64,000 nucleotides of DNA from Rubrivivax sp. Its GTDB lineage: Bacteria; Pseudomonadota; Gammaproteobacteria; Burkholderiales; Burkholderiaceae. A program made the translations under genes and the position numbers. This document shows, one piece after another, positions 1-8,676 of this stretch (positions within the stretch are counted from its first letter, which is position 1; each line of letters starts with the position of its first letter). Below the pieces are notes generated by a model. The model saw only the letters and a program-made list of their open reading frames with translations. It made no database searches and was not told where the DNA came from. Location: positions 68,948-132,947 of the forward strand of contig JAEUOZ010000027.1 of the NCBI GenBank assembly GCA_016790225.1, written 5' to 3'.

Positions 1-1
1 C

Positions 2-313
2 GCCGAGCTGAAGATCGATCGCGCCTTCGTGACCGATCTGGGCCGCAGCGGCGATGCGCTGGCCGTGGCCAAGGCCGTGGTGCAGCTAGCGCACTCGCTG
101 GACCTGCGCGTCGTGGCCGAGGGTGTGGAAACCGAGGCCCAGCGCGACATCCTGGTCTCTCTAGGCTGCGACGAGCTCCAGGGCTTTCTGTTTGCCAAGC
201 CCATGCCCGCGCAGTCGCTGGAACTGTGGGCGACCGACGAAGCCGATCCGGCCAACCCCGGTTTCCGGCCTTCGCTGTTCAACGACACGGTCACGCCCGA
301 GTTCGAGGGCTGA
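2..313 (+). CDS. EAL-domain c-di-GMP phosphodiesterase, C-terminal fragment
   Basis: The frame is open from base 2, so the gene starts upstream of the window and only its last 103 codons are seen. The visible part is the end of an EAL domain, which hydrolyses cyclic di-GMP: KIDRAFV near the window edge, then AEGVET, then the closing QGFLFAKPM. These are standard late EAL motifs. The catalytic EAL signature itself lies outside the window, so activity cannot be judged, and any GGDEF, PAS or membrane part is unseen. A tail of about 35 residues follows the domain. The gene ends 55 bases before metH on the same strand. Confidence 0.9.
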   Translation, partial: AELKIDRAFVTDLGRSGDALAVAKAVVQLAHSLDLRVVAEGVETEAQRDILVSLGCDELQGFLFAKPMPAQSLELWATDEADPANPGFRPSLFNDTVTPEFEG

Positions 314-368
314 ACGCCTGCAGGCCTGAAAGCCTGCGGCGGCTGCGCCTTCCTACAATGCGGGCATC

Positions 369-1439
369 ATGCCTGCCAGCCTCAAGCCCACCCTGCGCCG
401 CTACACCCGCGGCGCCTCGCTGCCCCAGCTCCTGCAGGAGCGCATCCTGCTGATCGACGGTGCCATGGGCACGATGATCCAGCAGCGCCATCTGGCGGAG
501 GCGGATTTCCGCAACGAGGCGCTGGCCGCCCACCCGACGGATCTGAAGGGCAACAACGATCTGCTGGTGCTGACGCGCCCGGACGTGGTGCGCGAGATCC
601 ATGAGCAGTACCTGGCGGCAGGCGCCGATCTGATCGAGACCAATACCTTCGGCGCCACCCGCGTGGCGCAGGAAGACTACGGCCTGGGGCATCTGGCGCG
701 CGAGATGAATGTGGCTGCCGCAGGCCTGGCGCGCCAGGCCTGCGATCGCTACAGCACGCCGGACAAGCCGCGTTTTGTGGCCGGCGCGCTGGGCCCGACG
801 CCGCGCACGGCCAGCATCAGCCCCGATGTGAACGATCCGGGCGCGCGCAACACCAGCTTCGACGAGCTGCGCGATGCCTACCGCGAGCAGGCCGAAGGTC
901 TTTACGAAGGCGGCTGCGACCTGTTCCTCGTGGAGACGATCTTCGACACGCTCAATGCCAAGGCCGCGCTCTTTGCGCTGGACGAGCTGATGGAGGCGCG
1001 CGGGGTGTGTCTGCCCGTCATCATCAGCGGCACCGTCACCGATGCGTCGGGCCGCATCCTGAGCGGGCAGACGGTGGGCGCCTTCTGGCATTCGGTGCGC
1101 CATGCGCGGCCGCTGGCGGTCGGACTGAACTGCGCCCTGGGCGCCGCGCTGATGCGGCCCTACATCGAAGAACTGGGCAAGGTGGCCGATGACACCTTCA
1201 TCAGCTGCTACCCGAATGCCGGCCTGCCCAATCCGATGAGCGATACCGGCTTCGACGAAACCCCCGAGGTCACCGGCGCGCTGATGGAAGGGTTTGCGCG
1301 CAGCGGTTTTCTCAACATCGCCGGCGGCTGCTGCGGCACGACGCCGGCGCACATTGCCGAGATCGCGCGGCGCGTCGGCAGCTACCGCCCGCGCGGCCTG
1401 GCGGATCCGCTCTTCAGCCAGCTGCTGGCCGCCGGCTGA
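369..1439 (+). CDS. metH: Methionine synthase, homocysteine S-methyltransferase module (split MetH)
   Basis: A 356-residue protein covering only the N-terminal homocysteine-binding barrel of cobalamin-dependent methionine synthase. Family hallmarks are DGAMGTMIQ near residue 35, the first zinc cysteine in GLNCALGA and the cysteine pair in [10 protein letters not shown] close to the C terminus. Full-length MetH is about 1,200 residues; many Burkholderiales split it into a homocysteine half and a folate/cobalamin/reactivation half. The second half usually follows directly, but here an unrelated minus-strand gene comes next, so the partner must be elsewhere. It could instead be a stand-alone homocysteine methyltransferase, but the N-terminal sequence fits MetH better. 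Confidence 0.88.
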   Translation: MPASLKPTLRRYTRGASLPQLLQERILLIDGAMGTMIQQRHLAEADFRNEALAAHPTDLKGNNDLLVLTRPDVVREIHEQYLAAGADLIETNTFGATRVAQEDYGLGHLAREMNVAAAGLARQACDRYSTPDKPRFVAGALGPTPRTASISPDVNDPGARNTSFDELRDAYREQAEGLYEGGCDLFLVETIFDTLNAKAALFALDELMEARGVCLPVIISGTVTDASGRILSGQTVGAFWHSVRHARPLAVGLNCALGAALMRPYIEELGKVADDTFISCYPNAGLPNPMSDTGFDETPEVTGALMEGFARSGFLNIAGGCCGTTPAHIAEIARRVGSYRPRGLADPLFSQLLAAG

Positions 1440-1488
1440 GCGTCGCGGGCTGCGCCCAGGTGCGTGGCCTGCGGCCGCTGCAGCACCG

Positions 1489-2322
1489 TCAAGGGTTCGT
1501 CACTGCGCTCAAGGGCGCGAAGTCGCCAGGCTCCTTGCGCTTCCAGGCCTCGATGGCGCGCGCCATTTCATCGATGTCGAAGATGGCGCTCTGCAGCACG
1601 GCCATGTGGTCCAGCGATTCGGCCGTGCCGTGGTCGCGCGCGAAGTTCAGCGCCCGCTTGCTGCCGGCCACCGCCGGCGGGCTCTTGGCGGCAATCGACA
1701 AGGCCAGCTTGCGAGCCTGCGCCTGCAGGGCTGCCAGATCCGGCCAGACCGCATTCACCAGGCCGCTGGACAAGGCACGCTCGGCGCCCAGCCGCTCGCC
1801 GGTGTAGGCCATCTCGCGCGCCAGGCCCTGCGGCAGGATGCGCTGCAGGCGCTGCAGCACGCCCAGATCGGCCGCCATGCCGATGTGGATCTCCTGCACC
1901 GTGAAGAAGGCATCGGCCGTGCACAGCCGGATGTCGCAGGCGGCGGCCAGATCCAGTGCGCCGCCCACACAGCCGCCCTGCACCGCACAGATGACCGGAA
2001 AGCGCGCCTCGTCCAGCACGTCGAAGCAGCCCATCAGCCGGCGCAGATGATCCTGGAAGGCCAGCCGGTCGCGGGCGTTGCGCAGGCTCAGCCACTCGGC
2101 CTGGCTGGCGAACACGTCCAGCGCCATGCCGGCACTGAAGTGCCGGCCGGTGGAGCGCACGATCAGCGCGCGTGTGCTGCCCGCGTCGCTGAGGCCACGC
2201 ACGGCATCGCGAAACGCCGGAAAGAAGGCGGGCGCGAGCGTATTCATGCGCTCGGGCTGGTTCAGCTCCAGCGTGGCGACGCCGGTGTCCGGTTCCTGCA
2301 GCAGCGTGAAGAAGGCGTTCAT
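1489..2322 (-). CDS. Crotonase-family protein, probable dienoyl-CoA isomerase
   Basis: A 277-residue enoyl-CoA hydratase/isomerase-family protein. The oxyanion-hole region reads VQGGCVGGALDLAAACDIR, followed by FFTVQEIHIGMAADLGVLQRL. The acidic residues in GGALDL, VQEIH and AADLG match those used by delta(3,5)-delta(2,4)-dienoyl-CoA isomerase, and the AADxGxLQRL stretch is typical of that subfamily, so an isomerase acting in breakdown of unsaturated fatty acids is more likely than a plain hydratase. The start ATG has a GGAGA ribosome-binding site about six bases upstream. It converges with metH and is divergent from the lipase gene, so it is probably transcribed alone. Confidence 0.85.
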   Translation of the reverse strand: MNAFFTLLQEPDTGVATLELNQPERMNTLAPAFFPAFRDAVRGLSDAGSTRALIVRSTGRHFSAGMALDVFASQAEWLSLRNARDRLAFQDHLRRLMGCFDVLDEARFPVICAVQGGCVGGALDLAAACDIRLCTADAFFTVQEIHIGMAADLGVLQRLQRILPQGLAREMAYTGERLGAERALSSGLVNAVWPDLAALQAQARKLALSIAAKSPPAVAGSKRALNFARDHGTAESLDHMAVLQSAIFDIDEMARAIEAWKRKEPGDFAPLSAVTNP

Positions 2323-2394
2323 GGCGGTCTCCGGGGGTGGCCTGTGAGGGCAGCACCTGAAGTGTGCCAGCGCCTTCCCTGCTTACACTGCACC

Positions 2395-3309
2395 ATGCCC
2401 ACCGCCACCTTGCCTGATGGCACTCCGCTGCACTGGCTGCAAGCGGGTGACGTGAGCGGGCCGGGCGGGGCCCACGTGCTGCTGGTGCACGGCCTGGGCG
2501 AGCACAGCGGGCGCTATGCCGAACTCACGCACCGGCTGCTGGCCGCAGGCCACGCCGTCAGTGCCTACGATCACCGCGGGCACGGGCTTTCGGGTGGGCC
2601 GCGCGGGGGCATCCCGCGGCCCGACAGCCTGCTGGACGACCTTGGCCAGGTGATCGATCTGGTGCACGGGCACTCGCCGCGTCCGCTGGTGCTGCTGGGC
2701 CACAGCATGGGCGGCGCGGTGGCGGCGCGCTTCGTGGCCGAAGGCCTGCAGCCGGCGCCGGCCGCCTGGTTCCGGCCGGTTCAGGGCCTGGTGCTGTCTT
2801 CGCCTGCCCTGGCGGCGGATCTCAATCCCTGGCAGCAGCTGTTGCTGGCGCTGGGGCGGCTGGCGCCCGATCTGCCGGCCGGCAATGGCCTGCAACCGGG
2901 CTGGATCAGCCGCGATCCCGCTGTCGTGGCGGCCTACCGGGCGGATCCGCTGGTCCACGACCGCATCACGCCGCGCCTGGCGCGCTTCATCCTCGAATCC
3001 GGCGCGCTGGTACGCCGGCTGGCACCCCGCTGGAGCACGCCGACGCTGCTGATGTGGGCCGGCGCCGATCGCTGCGTGGCGCCGCGCGGCTCGGCCGAGT
3101 GGGCCGCTGCGGTGCCGCCCCAGCTGCTGCAGGCGCGCTGCTTCGAGAGCCTGTATCACGAGATCTTCAACGAGCCGCAGCGGGCCGAGGTCTTCGATGC
3201 CCTGCTGCTGGCGCTGCCCAGGCTGCTGGCGCACGCCATCGACACGTCCCACGCGTCCCGCACGTCCGATCCGTCCCTCACGTCCCCTTCGCACCAGGAG
3301 GCCGCATGA
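2395..3309 (+). CDS. Alpha/beta hydrolase, monoacylglycerol-lipase type
   Basis: A 304-residue alpha/beta hydrolase of the serine aminopeptidase S33 (hydrolase_4) family. HGLGEHSGRY provides the oxyanion-hole region, GHSMGG the nucleophile elbow with the catalytic serine, WAGADRCVAP the acid loop and LYHEIFNE the catalytic histidine near the C terminus. These four blocks are those of monoacylglycerol lipases and lysophospholipases. The open frame extends far upstream over the crotonase gene on the other strand, but homology begins at the ATG at 2395. The stop overlaps the start of the next gene (ATGA), which suggests translational coupling with the M20 peptidase. Substrate not known. Confidence 0.85.
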   Translation: MPTATLPDGTPLHWLQAGDVSGPGGAHVLLVHGLGEHSGRYAELTHRLLAAGHAVSAYDHRGHGLSGGPRGGIPRPDSLLDDLGQVIDLVHGHSPRPLVLLGHSMGGAVAARFVAEGLQPAPAAWFRPVQGLVLSSPALAADLNPWQQLLLALGRLAPDLPAGNGLQPGWISRDPAVVAAYRADPLVHDRITPRLARFILESGALVRRLAPRWSTPTLLMWAGADRCVAPRGSAEWAAAVPPQLLQARCFESLYHEIFNEPQRAEVFDALLLALPRLLAHAIDTSHASRTSDPSLTSPSHQEAA

Positions 3310-4781
3310 ACGCCCGCGATCCCCATCCCCCGCTGCCTTCGGAGCAGGCCCGCGCGCTGGCGCAGCACGCCCGACGCAACTGGAGCGAGGCCATCGTGCC
3401 GGCGCTGGTCGATTACATCGGCATCCCGGCCAAGAGCCCGATGTTCGATGCCGCCTGGGCCGATCACGGCCATCTGGAGCGCGTGGTGCGCGATGCCGCT
3501 CAATGGGCCGAGGGCCGCCGCCTGCCCGGGCTGCGTCTTGAAGTGGTGCGCATCGAGGGCCGCACGCCGGTCATCTTCTTCGAGCTGCCCGCCACCCGGC
3601 CGGGCAGCGCCGATACCGTGGTGTTCTACGGCCACCTGGACAAGCAGCCGGAATTCAGCGGCTGGCGCCGGGACCTCGGTCCCTGGACGCCCAAGGTCGA
3701 GGACGGCAAGCTCTACGGCCGCGGCGGTGCCGACGATGGTTATGCGCTCTACGCGGCGATCACGGCCATCGAGGCGCTGGATGCGCAGCAGCTGCCGCGC
3801 CCGCGCTGCGTGGGGTTGATCGAGACCTGCGAGGAGAGCGGGTCCTTTGACCTGCCCGCCTACCTGGATCAGCTGCGTCCGCGGCTGGGCCAGGTGAGCC
3901 TGGTGGTGTGCCTGGATTCCGGCGCCGGCAACTACGATCAGCTGTGGCTGACCACCAGCCTGCGCGGCAACATCACCGGCACGCTGAAGGTCGAGATCCT
4001 GACCGAGGGCGTGCACTCGGGCGATGCGAGCGGGCTGGTGCCGTCCAGCTTCCGCATCATGCGCCAGGTGCTGGACCGGCTGGAGGATTCGCGCACCGGC
4101 CGCTTGCTGCCGGACAGCTTCCACTGCGAGATTCCGGCCGATCGTGTTGCCCAGGCCCAGGCGGCCGCCCAGGCGCTGGGCGACGAGGTCTGGAAGCGCA
4201 TGCCCTGGACCTGCGGCGCGGATGGCGGCCCGAGTCTGCCGACGACCACCGATCCGGTCGAAGCGCTGCTCAACCGCACCTGGCGCCCCACGCTGAGCGT
4301 CACCGGCGTGGACGGCATGCCCGAGCTGGCCAATGCGGGCAACGTGCTGCGCCCCTACACCGCCTTCAAGCTCAGCCTGCGCCTGCCGCCTTTCGTCGCC
4401 GGCCACGAGGCCGCGGAGCGCCTCAAGACGCTGCTGGAGGACAACGCGCCGTACAACGCGAAGGTCACGTTCAACCCCGACGGCCGGGCCGGTGCCTGGG
4501 GTGCCACGGGCTGGAACGCGCCGCCGCTGGCGCCCTGGCTGGAGCGGGCCTTGAACGACGCCTCGCAGGCGCAGTTCGGCGAGCCGGTGGGCTACATCGG
4601 GCAGGGCGGCACGATCCCGCTGATGAACATGCTGCAGCAGGGCTTCCCGTCGGCGCAGATGATGGTCTGCGGCGTGCTCGGCCCCAAGAGCAATGCGCAC
4701 GGCCCGAACGAGTTCCTGCACCTGGACTATGCCCAGCGCCTGACCGCAGCGGTGTCGCAGGTGCTGGCCGCGCACCCTTGA
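3306..4781 (+). CDS. M20-family metallopeptidase
   Basis: A 491-residue M20/M25/M40 peptidase. The metal-binding blocks are visible: FYGHLDKQPE (first zinc histidine plus the following aspartate), GRGGADDGYA, ETCEESGS (catalytic and metal-bridging glutamates) and a late histidine in NAHGPNEFL. An inserted dimerisation domain is marked by TEGVHSGDASG. M20 enzymes are cytosolic zinc exo- or dipeptidases; this length fits the CNDP-like dipeptidase branch. There is no signal peptide. The ATG overlaps the lipase stop by four bases and an AGGAGG site precedes it, so the two genes form an operon. It converges with amgK after a 31-base gap. Confidence 0.87.
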   Translation: MNARDPHPPLPSEQARALAQHARRNWSEAIVPALVDYIGIPAKSPMFDAAWADHGHLERVVRDAAQWAEGRRLPGLRLEVVRIEGRTPVIFFELPATRPGSADTVVFYGHLDKQPEFSGWRRDLGPWTPKVEDGKLYGRGGADDGYALYAAITAIEALDAQQLPRPRCVGLIETCEESGSFDLPAYLDQLRPRLGQVSLVVCLDSGAGNYDQLWLTTSLRGNITGTLKVEILTEGVHSGDASGLVPSSFRIMRQVLDRLEDSRTGRLLPDSFHCEIPADRVAQAQAAAQALGDEVWKRMPWTCGADGGPSLPTTTDPVEALLNRTWRPTLSVTGVDGMPELANAGNVLRPYTAFKLSLRLPPFVAGHEAAERLKTLLEDNAPYNAKVTFNPDGRAGAWGATGWNAPPLAPWLERALNDASQAQFGEPVGYIGQGGTIPLMNMLQQGFPSAQMMVCGVLGPKSNAHGPNEFLHLDYAQRLTAAVSQVLAAHP

Positions 4782-4812
4782 GGCACCCGGCGCTGCGCCG
4801 CGCTGTCAGGCC

Positions 4813-5883
4813 TCAGAACGTATAGCCGGCCTGCACTGCGCGGCCCGAGAGCGGCTGGATCAGCGGCAGCAGGATCTGCAGCGGCCGGTAGCGCATCGCC
4901 ACCTTGGTGAGATAGTCGAAGAATCGCGGCAGATCGCTGGCGTAGCGGGGCTTGTGGTCCCGGTGCTTCAGGCGGCAGAAGATGCCGGCCACCTTCAGGT
5001 GCCGCTGCATGCCCATCCACTCGATCTGGCGCCAGCACTCGCCGAAGTCCTCCGGCACCGGCAGTCCCTGCTGGCGAGCGGCCTGCCACCAGCGCACGGC
5101 CCAGTCGATCTCCAGCGCCTCGTCCCAGGAGTGGAAGGCGTCGCGCAGCTGGCAGGCGATGTCATAGGTGAGGGGGCCGCGCACGGCGTCCTGAAAGTCC
5201 AGAACGCCGGGGTTGGGCGTGCAGATCATCAGGTTGCGCGGCATCCAGTCGCGGTGCACGAAGACGGTCGGCTGCGCCAGGGCGCTGTCGATCAGCAGCC
5301 GGCACAGCTGCTGCCACTGCTGCTGCTGGCGCTCGTCCCAGGTGAGGCCGAATTCCCGCTGCACGCACCACTGAGGAAAGAGATCCAGTTCGCGCTGCAG
5401 CAGTGCCTCGTCAAACGGGGGCAGCGAGGAGGCATCGGCCCGCGTCTGCATGCGCACCAGGGCATCCGTGGCTTCGCGCATCCAGCGATCGGCCTGTGGC
5501 TGCGGCGCGTCCTTCAGTTCGTTCAGCAGCAGCCGGGAGCCGAGGTCTTCCAGGAGCAGGAAGCCCTGCTCGGCATCCTCGGCCAGCACCTCGGGCACAT
5601 GCAGGCCGGCCGCCTGCAGCAGGCCCGCCACATGCACGAAAGGCCGCACATCTTCCAGCGGCGCTGGCGCGTCCATGATGATCAGCGGCCCCTGCGCCGC
5701 CTGCACCCGAAGGTAGCGGCGAAAGCTGGCATCCGCCGATGCCGGCACCAGGCTCGCGGGCAAAAGTCCGAAGCGAGCCTCCAAGGGCCGCAGCCACGTC
5801 TTGAAGGCCACTTCGCGTGCGGCATCCGGCCAGGAAACCGGTTCGGTAGCGGCGGTGCCGGGGGTTGGTGAAGGGCTGGACAT
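4813..5883 (-). CDS. amgK: Cell-wall amino-sugar kinase, AmgK-like
   Basis: A 356-residue aminoglycoside-phosphotransferase-fold protein. It shows the kinase catalytic loop VHRDWMPRNLMI and the metal-binding block GVLDFQDAVRGPLTYD. Divergent placement beside lptD is the usual site of amgK, which phosphorylates the anomeric carbon of N-acetylmuramate and N-acetylglucosamine in peptidoglycan recycling. Its usual partner murU, a nucleotidyltransferase, is absent here: the downstream neighbour is the convergent M20 peptidase. The open frame continues about 700 codons upstream across lptD on the other strand, but that is antisense reading; the ATG at 5883 opens the recognisable protein. Function is assigned from motifs and gene position. 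Confidence 0.85.
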   Translation of the reverse strand: MSSPSPTPGTAATEPVSWPDAAREVAFKTWLRPLEARFGLLPASLVPASADASFRRYLRVQAAQGPLIIMDAPAPLEDVRPFVHVAGLLQAAGLHVPEVLAEDAEQGFLLLEDLGSRLLLNELKDAPQPQADRWMREATDALVRMQTRADASSLPPFDEALLQRELDLFPQWCVQREFGLTWDERQQQQWQQLCRLLIDSALAQPTVFVHRDWMPRNLMICTPNPGVLDFQDAVRGPLTYDIACQLRDAFHSWDEALEIDWAVRWWQAARQQGLPVPEDFGECWRQIEWMGMQRHLKVAGIFCRLKHRDHKPRYASDLPRFFDYLTKVAMRYRPLQILLPLIQPLSGRAVQAGYTF

Positions 5884-6141
5884 GGGCTCGCGCCGGGCGG
5901 CGGCGCAGGACTGATCGGGCTGTGGGGAGCGGGCCGGCGGGCGCCTGCGCACGAGAGCCGGAAGCGCCTGCCGCATGGCCTGCGCGATGCAGAACCCCTC
6001 ATGGATAATGAATTCTACAAACCGCGCGACAGCCGCCCGCAGGCCGTTCCTGATCGTCCGGGCGCCTTGCGGCGCGACATGGCCGCGGTGGCGCGCGAAG
6101 GCTTGCAGGCCGCCGCCTGGATGCCGAGCCGAATCCCATCG

Positions 6142-8652
6142 ATGCCCCAGCCCTTCCCCCTGTCGCGCCAATCCACCACCCGGTCGCGTGGCCCGTTTCG
6201 CTGGAGGCACGTGCCCTGGGCGGTGATCTGCCTGAGTGCGGGCCTGGCGCAGGCGCAGGTTGCAGGCGGTACGGGTTCGGCTTCTGCCTGTGCCCCTGCG
6301 GTGGGCGAGCCTCTGCGACCGGTCGTGCGCGCCACGGCAGCCGCGGCGGCTGCGGCCGCAGATCCCGCGCCCTCCCCGGCGGCGGCCTCGACGCCCCTGC
6401 TGCGCCTGGATCGCGAACTCTCGCCGCTGCCGCGCGGCGAGGCCAGCCGTGCGCTGCCGGCCTTCGTGCAGGCGCGCCGTGTCGAGGTGCGCCCGGGCAA
6501 GTCGCTCAGCGCTGAAGGCGAGGTGGAGTTCCGCCGCGCGGGCACCGTGCTGCGTGCCGAGCGCGTCGACTACCTGCTGCCGGATGACGCGGCCGGCGCC
6601 GGCGCGCCGGGCGAAGCGCGGGAAGGCGTGCTGCAGGCGCGAGGCGATGTCACGATCCTGCGCGATGGGGCTGTCTACCGGGGCCCGCAGCTGCAGCTCC
6701 GGCTGGACTCTTTCGTGGGCTGGTTCGATCGCCCGAGCTTCGATTTCACGCAGCTGGGCGCGGGGGGCAGTGCACGCCGGGTGGAGTTTCTCGGCGGCTC
6801 GCGGGCCCGTGCGCTGGACGCGCGCTACACCAGCTGCCCGCGCGAAGGCGAAGCCGAGCCGGCCTGGCAGCTGATCACCGATCGTGTGGATCTGGATCTG
6901 CAGGCCAACGAGGGCATTGCCGAAGGCGCCGTGCTGCGTTTCCTGGGCGTGCCCATCCTGGCCGCTCCGCGCCTGAGCTTCCCGATCAGCGATGAGCGCA
7001 AGTCTGGCTGGCTGCCGCCCAGCGTCAATCTGGACAGCCGCAGCGGCGTGGACATCGCGGTCCCCTACTACTGGAACATCGCGCCGCACCGCGATGCCAC
7101 GATCACGCCACGCATCCTGGCCCGCCGCGGCCTGGGCGCCGATCTGGAGTTCCGCTATCTCGAGCCGCGCCACGCCGGCAGCCTGGGCCTGGATCTGCTG
7201 CCCTATGACCGCATCGTCGGCGATGCCCGCTATGCGCTGCGTGCCGAGCACGAGGGCAGCCTGCCCGCCACGCTGCCGCTGCTGGCCGGCGCGCAGGTGC
7301 GTTGGCAGGGGATCCGGGTGTCCGACGATGACTGGTGGAAGGATTTCCCCCGCGCCACGCTGTCGATCACGCCGCGTCTGCTGGCGCAGCGCGCGTCGAT
7401 CGAGCAGCCGCTCAACTGGGGCCGCGTCGAAGGGAGCTGGTATGCGCGCCTGGCGCACTGGCAGGTGCTGCAGTCTTCCGAGGCCATCGTCTCGCCGTAC
7501 CAGCGCAGCCCGCAGCTGGGCCTGAGCCTGAGGGCGCCCTGGCAGGCGGGTACGGAACTGCGGCTGGAAAGCGAGCTGAACCACTTCACGCTCAGCGGTC
7601 GCACGGCCGCCGATGCGAGCCGCCCGGTGGGCACGCGGTGGCATGCCACGGCTTCGATCAGCCGGCCCTGGCGCGGACCGGGCTGGTGGGTGCTGCCGTC
7701 GATGACGCTCAATGCCGCCGTCTACGACACCGAGGGCCGCCCGAACGCCACGCGCGCGCTGCCGACCGTCTCGGTCGATGCCGGGGCGAGCTTCGAGCGC
7801 GAGACGCGTTTTCTGGGAAGACCCCTGCTTCAGGTGCTGGAGCCGCGGGTGCGCTATGTGCGCACGCCCTTCCGCGATCAGACGGGGCTGCCGAACTATG
7901 ACTCGGCCGGCAAGGACTTCAACTTCACCTCGATCTATTCCGACAACGCATGGTCCGGCGTGGATCGCATCTCGGATTCGCACCAGCTCACGCTGGGCGC
8001 CACCACGCGGCTGCTGCGGCGCAGCGACGGCGCTGAAGTCCTGCGCGTGGGCCTGGTGCAGCGCATCCTGATCGAACCCGAGCGCGTCACGCCGGATGAC
8101 ACGAATCCGGTGCTGGATTCATCCACGCCGCTGGCGCGCAAGCCGTCTGACCTGCTGCTGATCGGCTCGACGCAGATCGTGCCGCGCTGGACCTTCGAAG
8201 GCGCGATGCGCTACAACGCCGACACCCGGCGCGCCGTGCGTTCGGTGATGAGTGCGCGCTACAACGCCGGTGACTTCCGCACGCTCAGCGCGGCCTACCG
8301 CTACACCCGCGGGCAGGCCGAGCAGATCGATTTCGGCTGGCAATGGCCGATCGTCACGGTTCGTCCGGGCGCCAGCCGCGCCGCGGGTTGCGGCGGCCGG
8401 CTGTACGGTGTCGGGCGTGTCAACTACAGCATGCTGGACAGCCGCATCACGGATTCGCTGCTGGGCCTGGAATACGACGCCGGCTGCTGGATCGGGCGCC
8501 TGGTGGCCGAGCGGGTGTCCACGGGCCGCACCGAAGCCACCACGCGCCTGATGCTGCAGCTGGAGCTGGTGGGCCTCTCGCGCCTGGGATCAAATCCCTT
8601 GAAGGTGTTGAAGGACAATATTCCCGGTTACCGGCTGCTGCGAGAGCCCTGA
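6142..8652 (+). CDS. lptD: LPS-assembly outer-membrane protein LptD
   Basis: The outer-membrane beta-barrel that inserts lipopolysaccharide into the outer leaflet together with LptE (encoded at 21768-22268). From the ATG at 6142 it has 836 residues: a basic N terminus and hydrophobic segment ending AGLAQA form a signal peptide, then an OstA/LptA-like periplasmic domain (around VEVRPGKSLSAEGEVEF), then the long barrel. Late cysteines in AAGCGGR and DAGCWIG are candidates for the family's disulfides. In-frame ATGs also exist at 6001, 6079 and 6121. I prefer 6142 for the signal peptide; a GATAAT -10-like hexamer at 6004-6009 argues against 6001. First gene of lptD-surA-rsmA. Confidence 0.93.
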   Translation: MPQPFPLSRQSTTRSRGPFRWRHVPWAVICLSAGLAQAQVAGGTGSASACAPAVGEPLRPVVRATAAAAAAAADPAPSPAAASTPLLRLDRELSPLPRGEASRALPAFVQARRVEVRPGKSLSAEGEVEFRRAGTVLRAERVDYLLPDDAAGAGAPGEAREGVLQARGDVTILRDGAVYRGPQLQLRLDSFVGWFDRPSFDFTQLGAGGSARRVEFLGGSRARALDARYTSCPREGEAEPAWQLITDRVDLDLQANEGIAEGAVLRFLGVPILAAPRLSFPISDERKSGWLPPSVNLDSRSGVDIAVPYYWNIAPHRDATITPRILARRGLGADLEFRYLEPRHAGSLGLDLLPYDRIVGDARYALRAEHEGSLPATLPLLAGAQVRWQGIRVSDDDWWKDFPRATLSITPRLLAQRASIEQPLNWGRVEGSWYARLAHWQVLQSSEAIVSPYQRSPQLGLSLRAPWQAGTELRLESELNHFTLSGRTAADASRPVGTRWHATASISRPWRGPGWWVLPSMTLNAAVYDTEGRPNATRALPTVSVDAGASFERETRFLGRPLLQVLEPRVRYVRTPFRDQTGLPNYDSAGKDFNFTSIYSDNAWSGVDRISDSHQLTLGATTRLLRRSDGAEVLRVGLVQRILIEPERVTPDDTNPVLDSSTPLARKPSDLLLIGSTQIVPRWTFEGAMRYNADTRRAVRSVMSARYNAGDFRTLSAAYRYTRGQAEQIDFGWQWPIVTVRPGASRAAGCGGRLYGVGRVNYSMLDSRITDSLLGLEYDAGCWIGRLVAERVSTGRTEATTRLMLQLELVGLSRLGSNPLKVLKDNIPGYRLLREP

Positions 8653-8676
8653 AGCCGCCACCCACGAGCACGAGCC

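Noticed and set aside
5884..7983. A 700-codon N-terminal extension of amgK reaching into lptD
   Set aside because: The extension is antisense to lptD and unlike any kinase; the kinase starts at the ATG at 5883.
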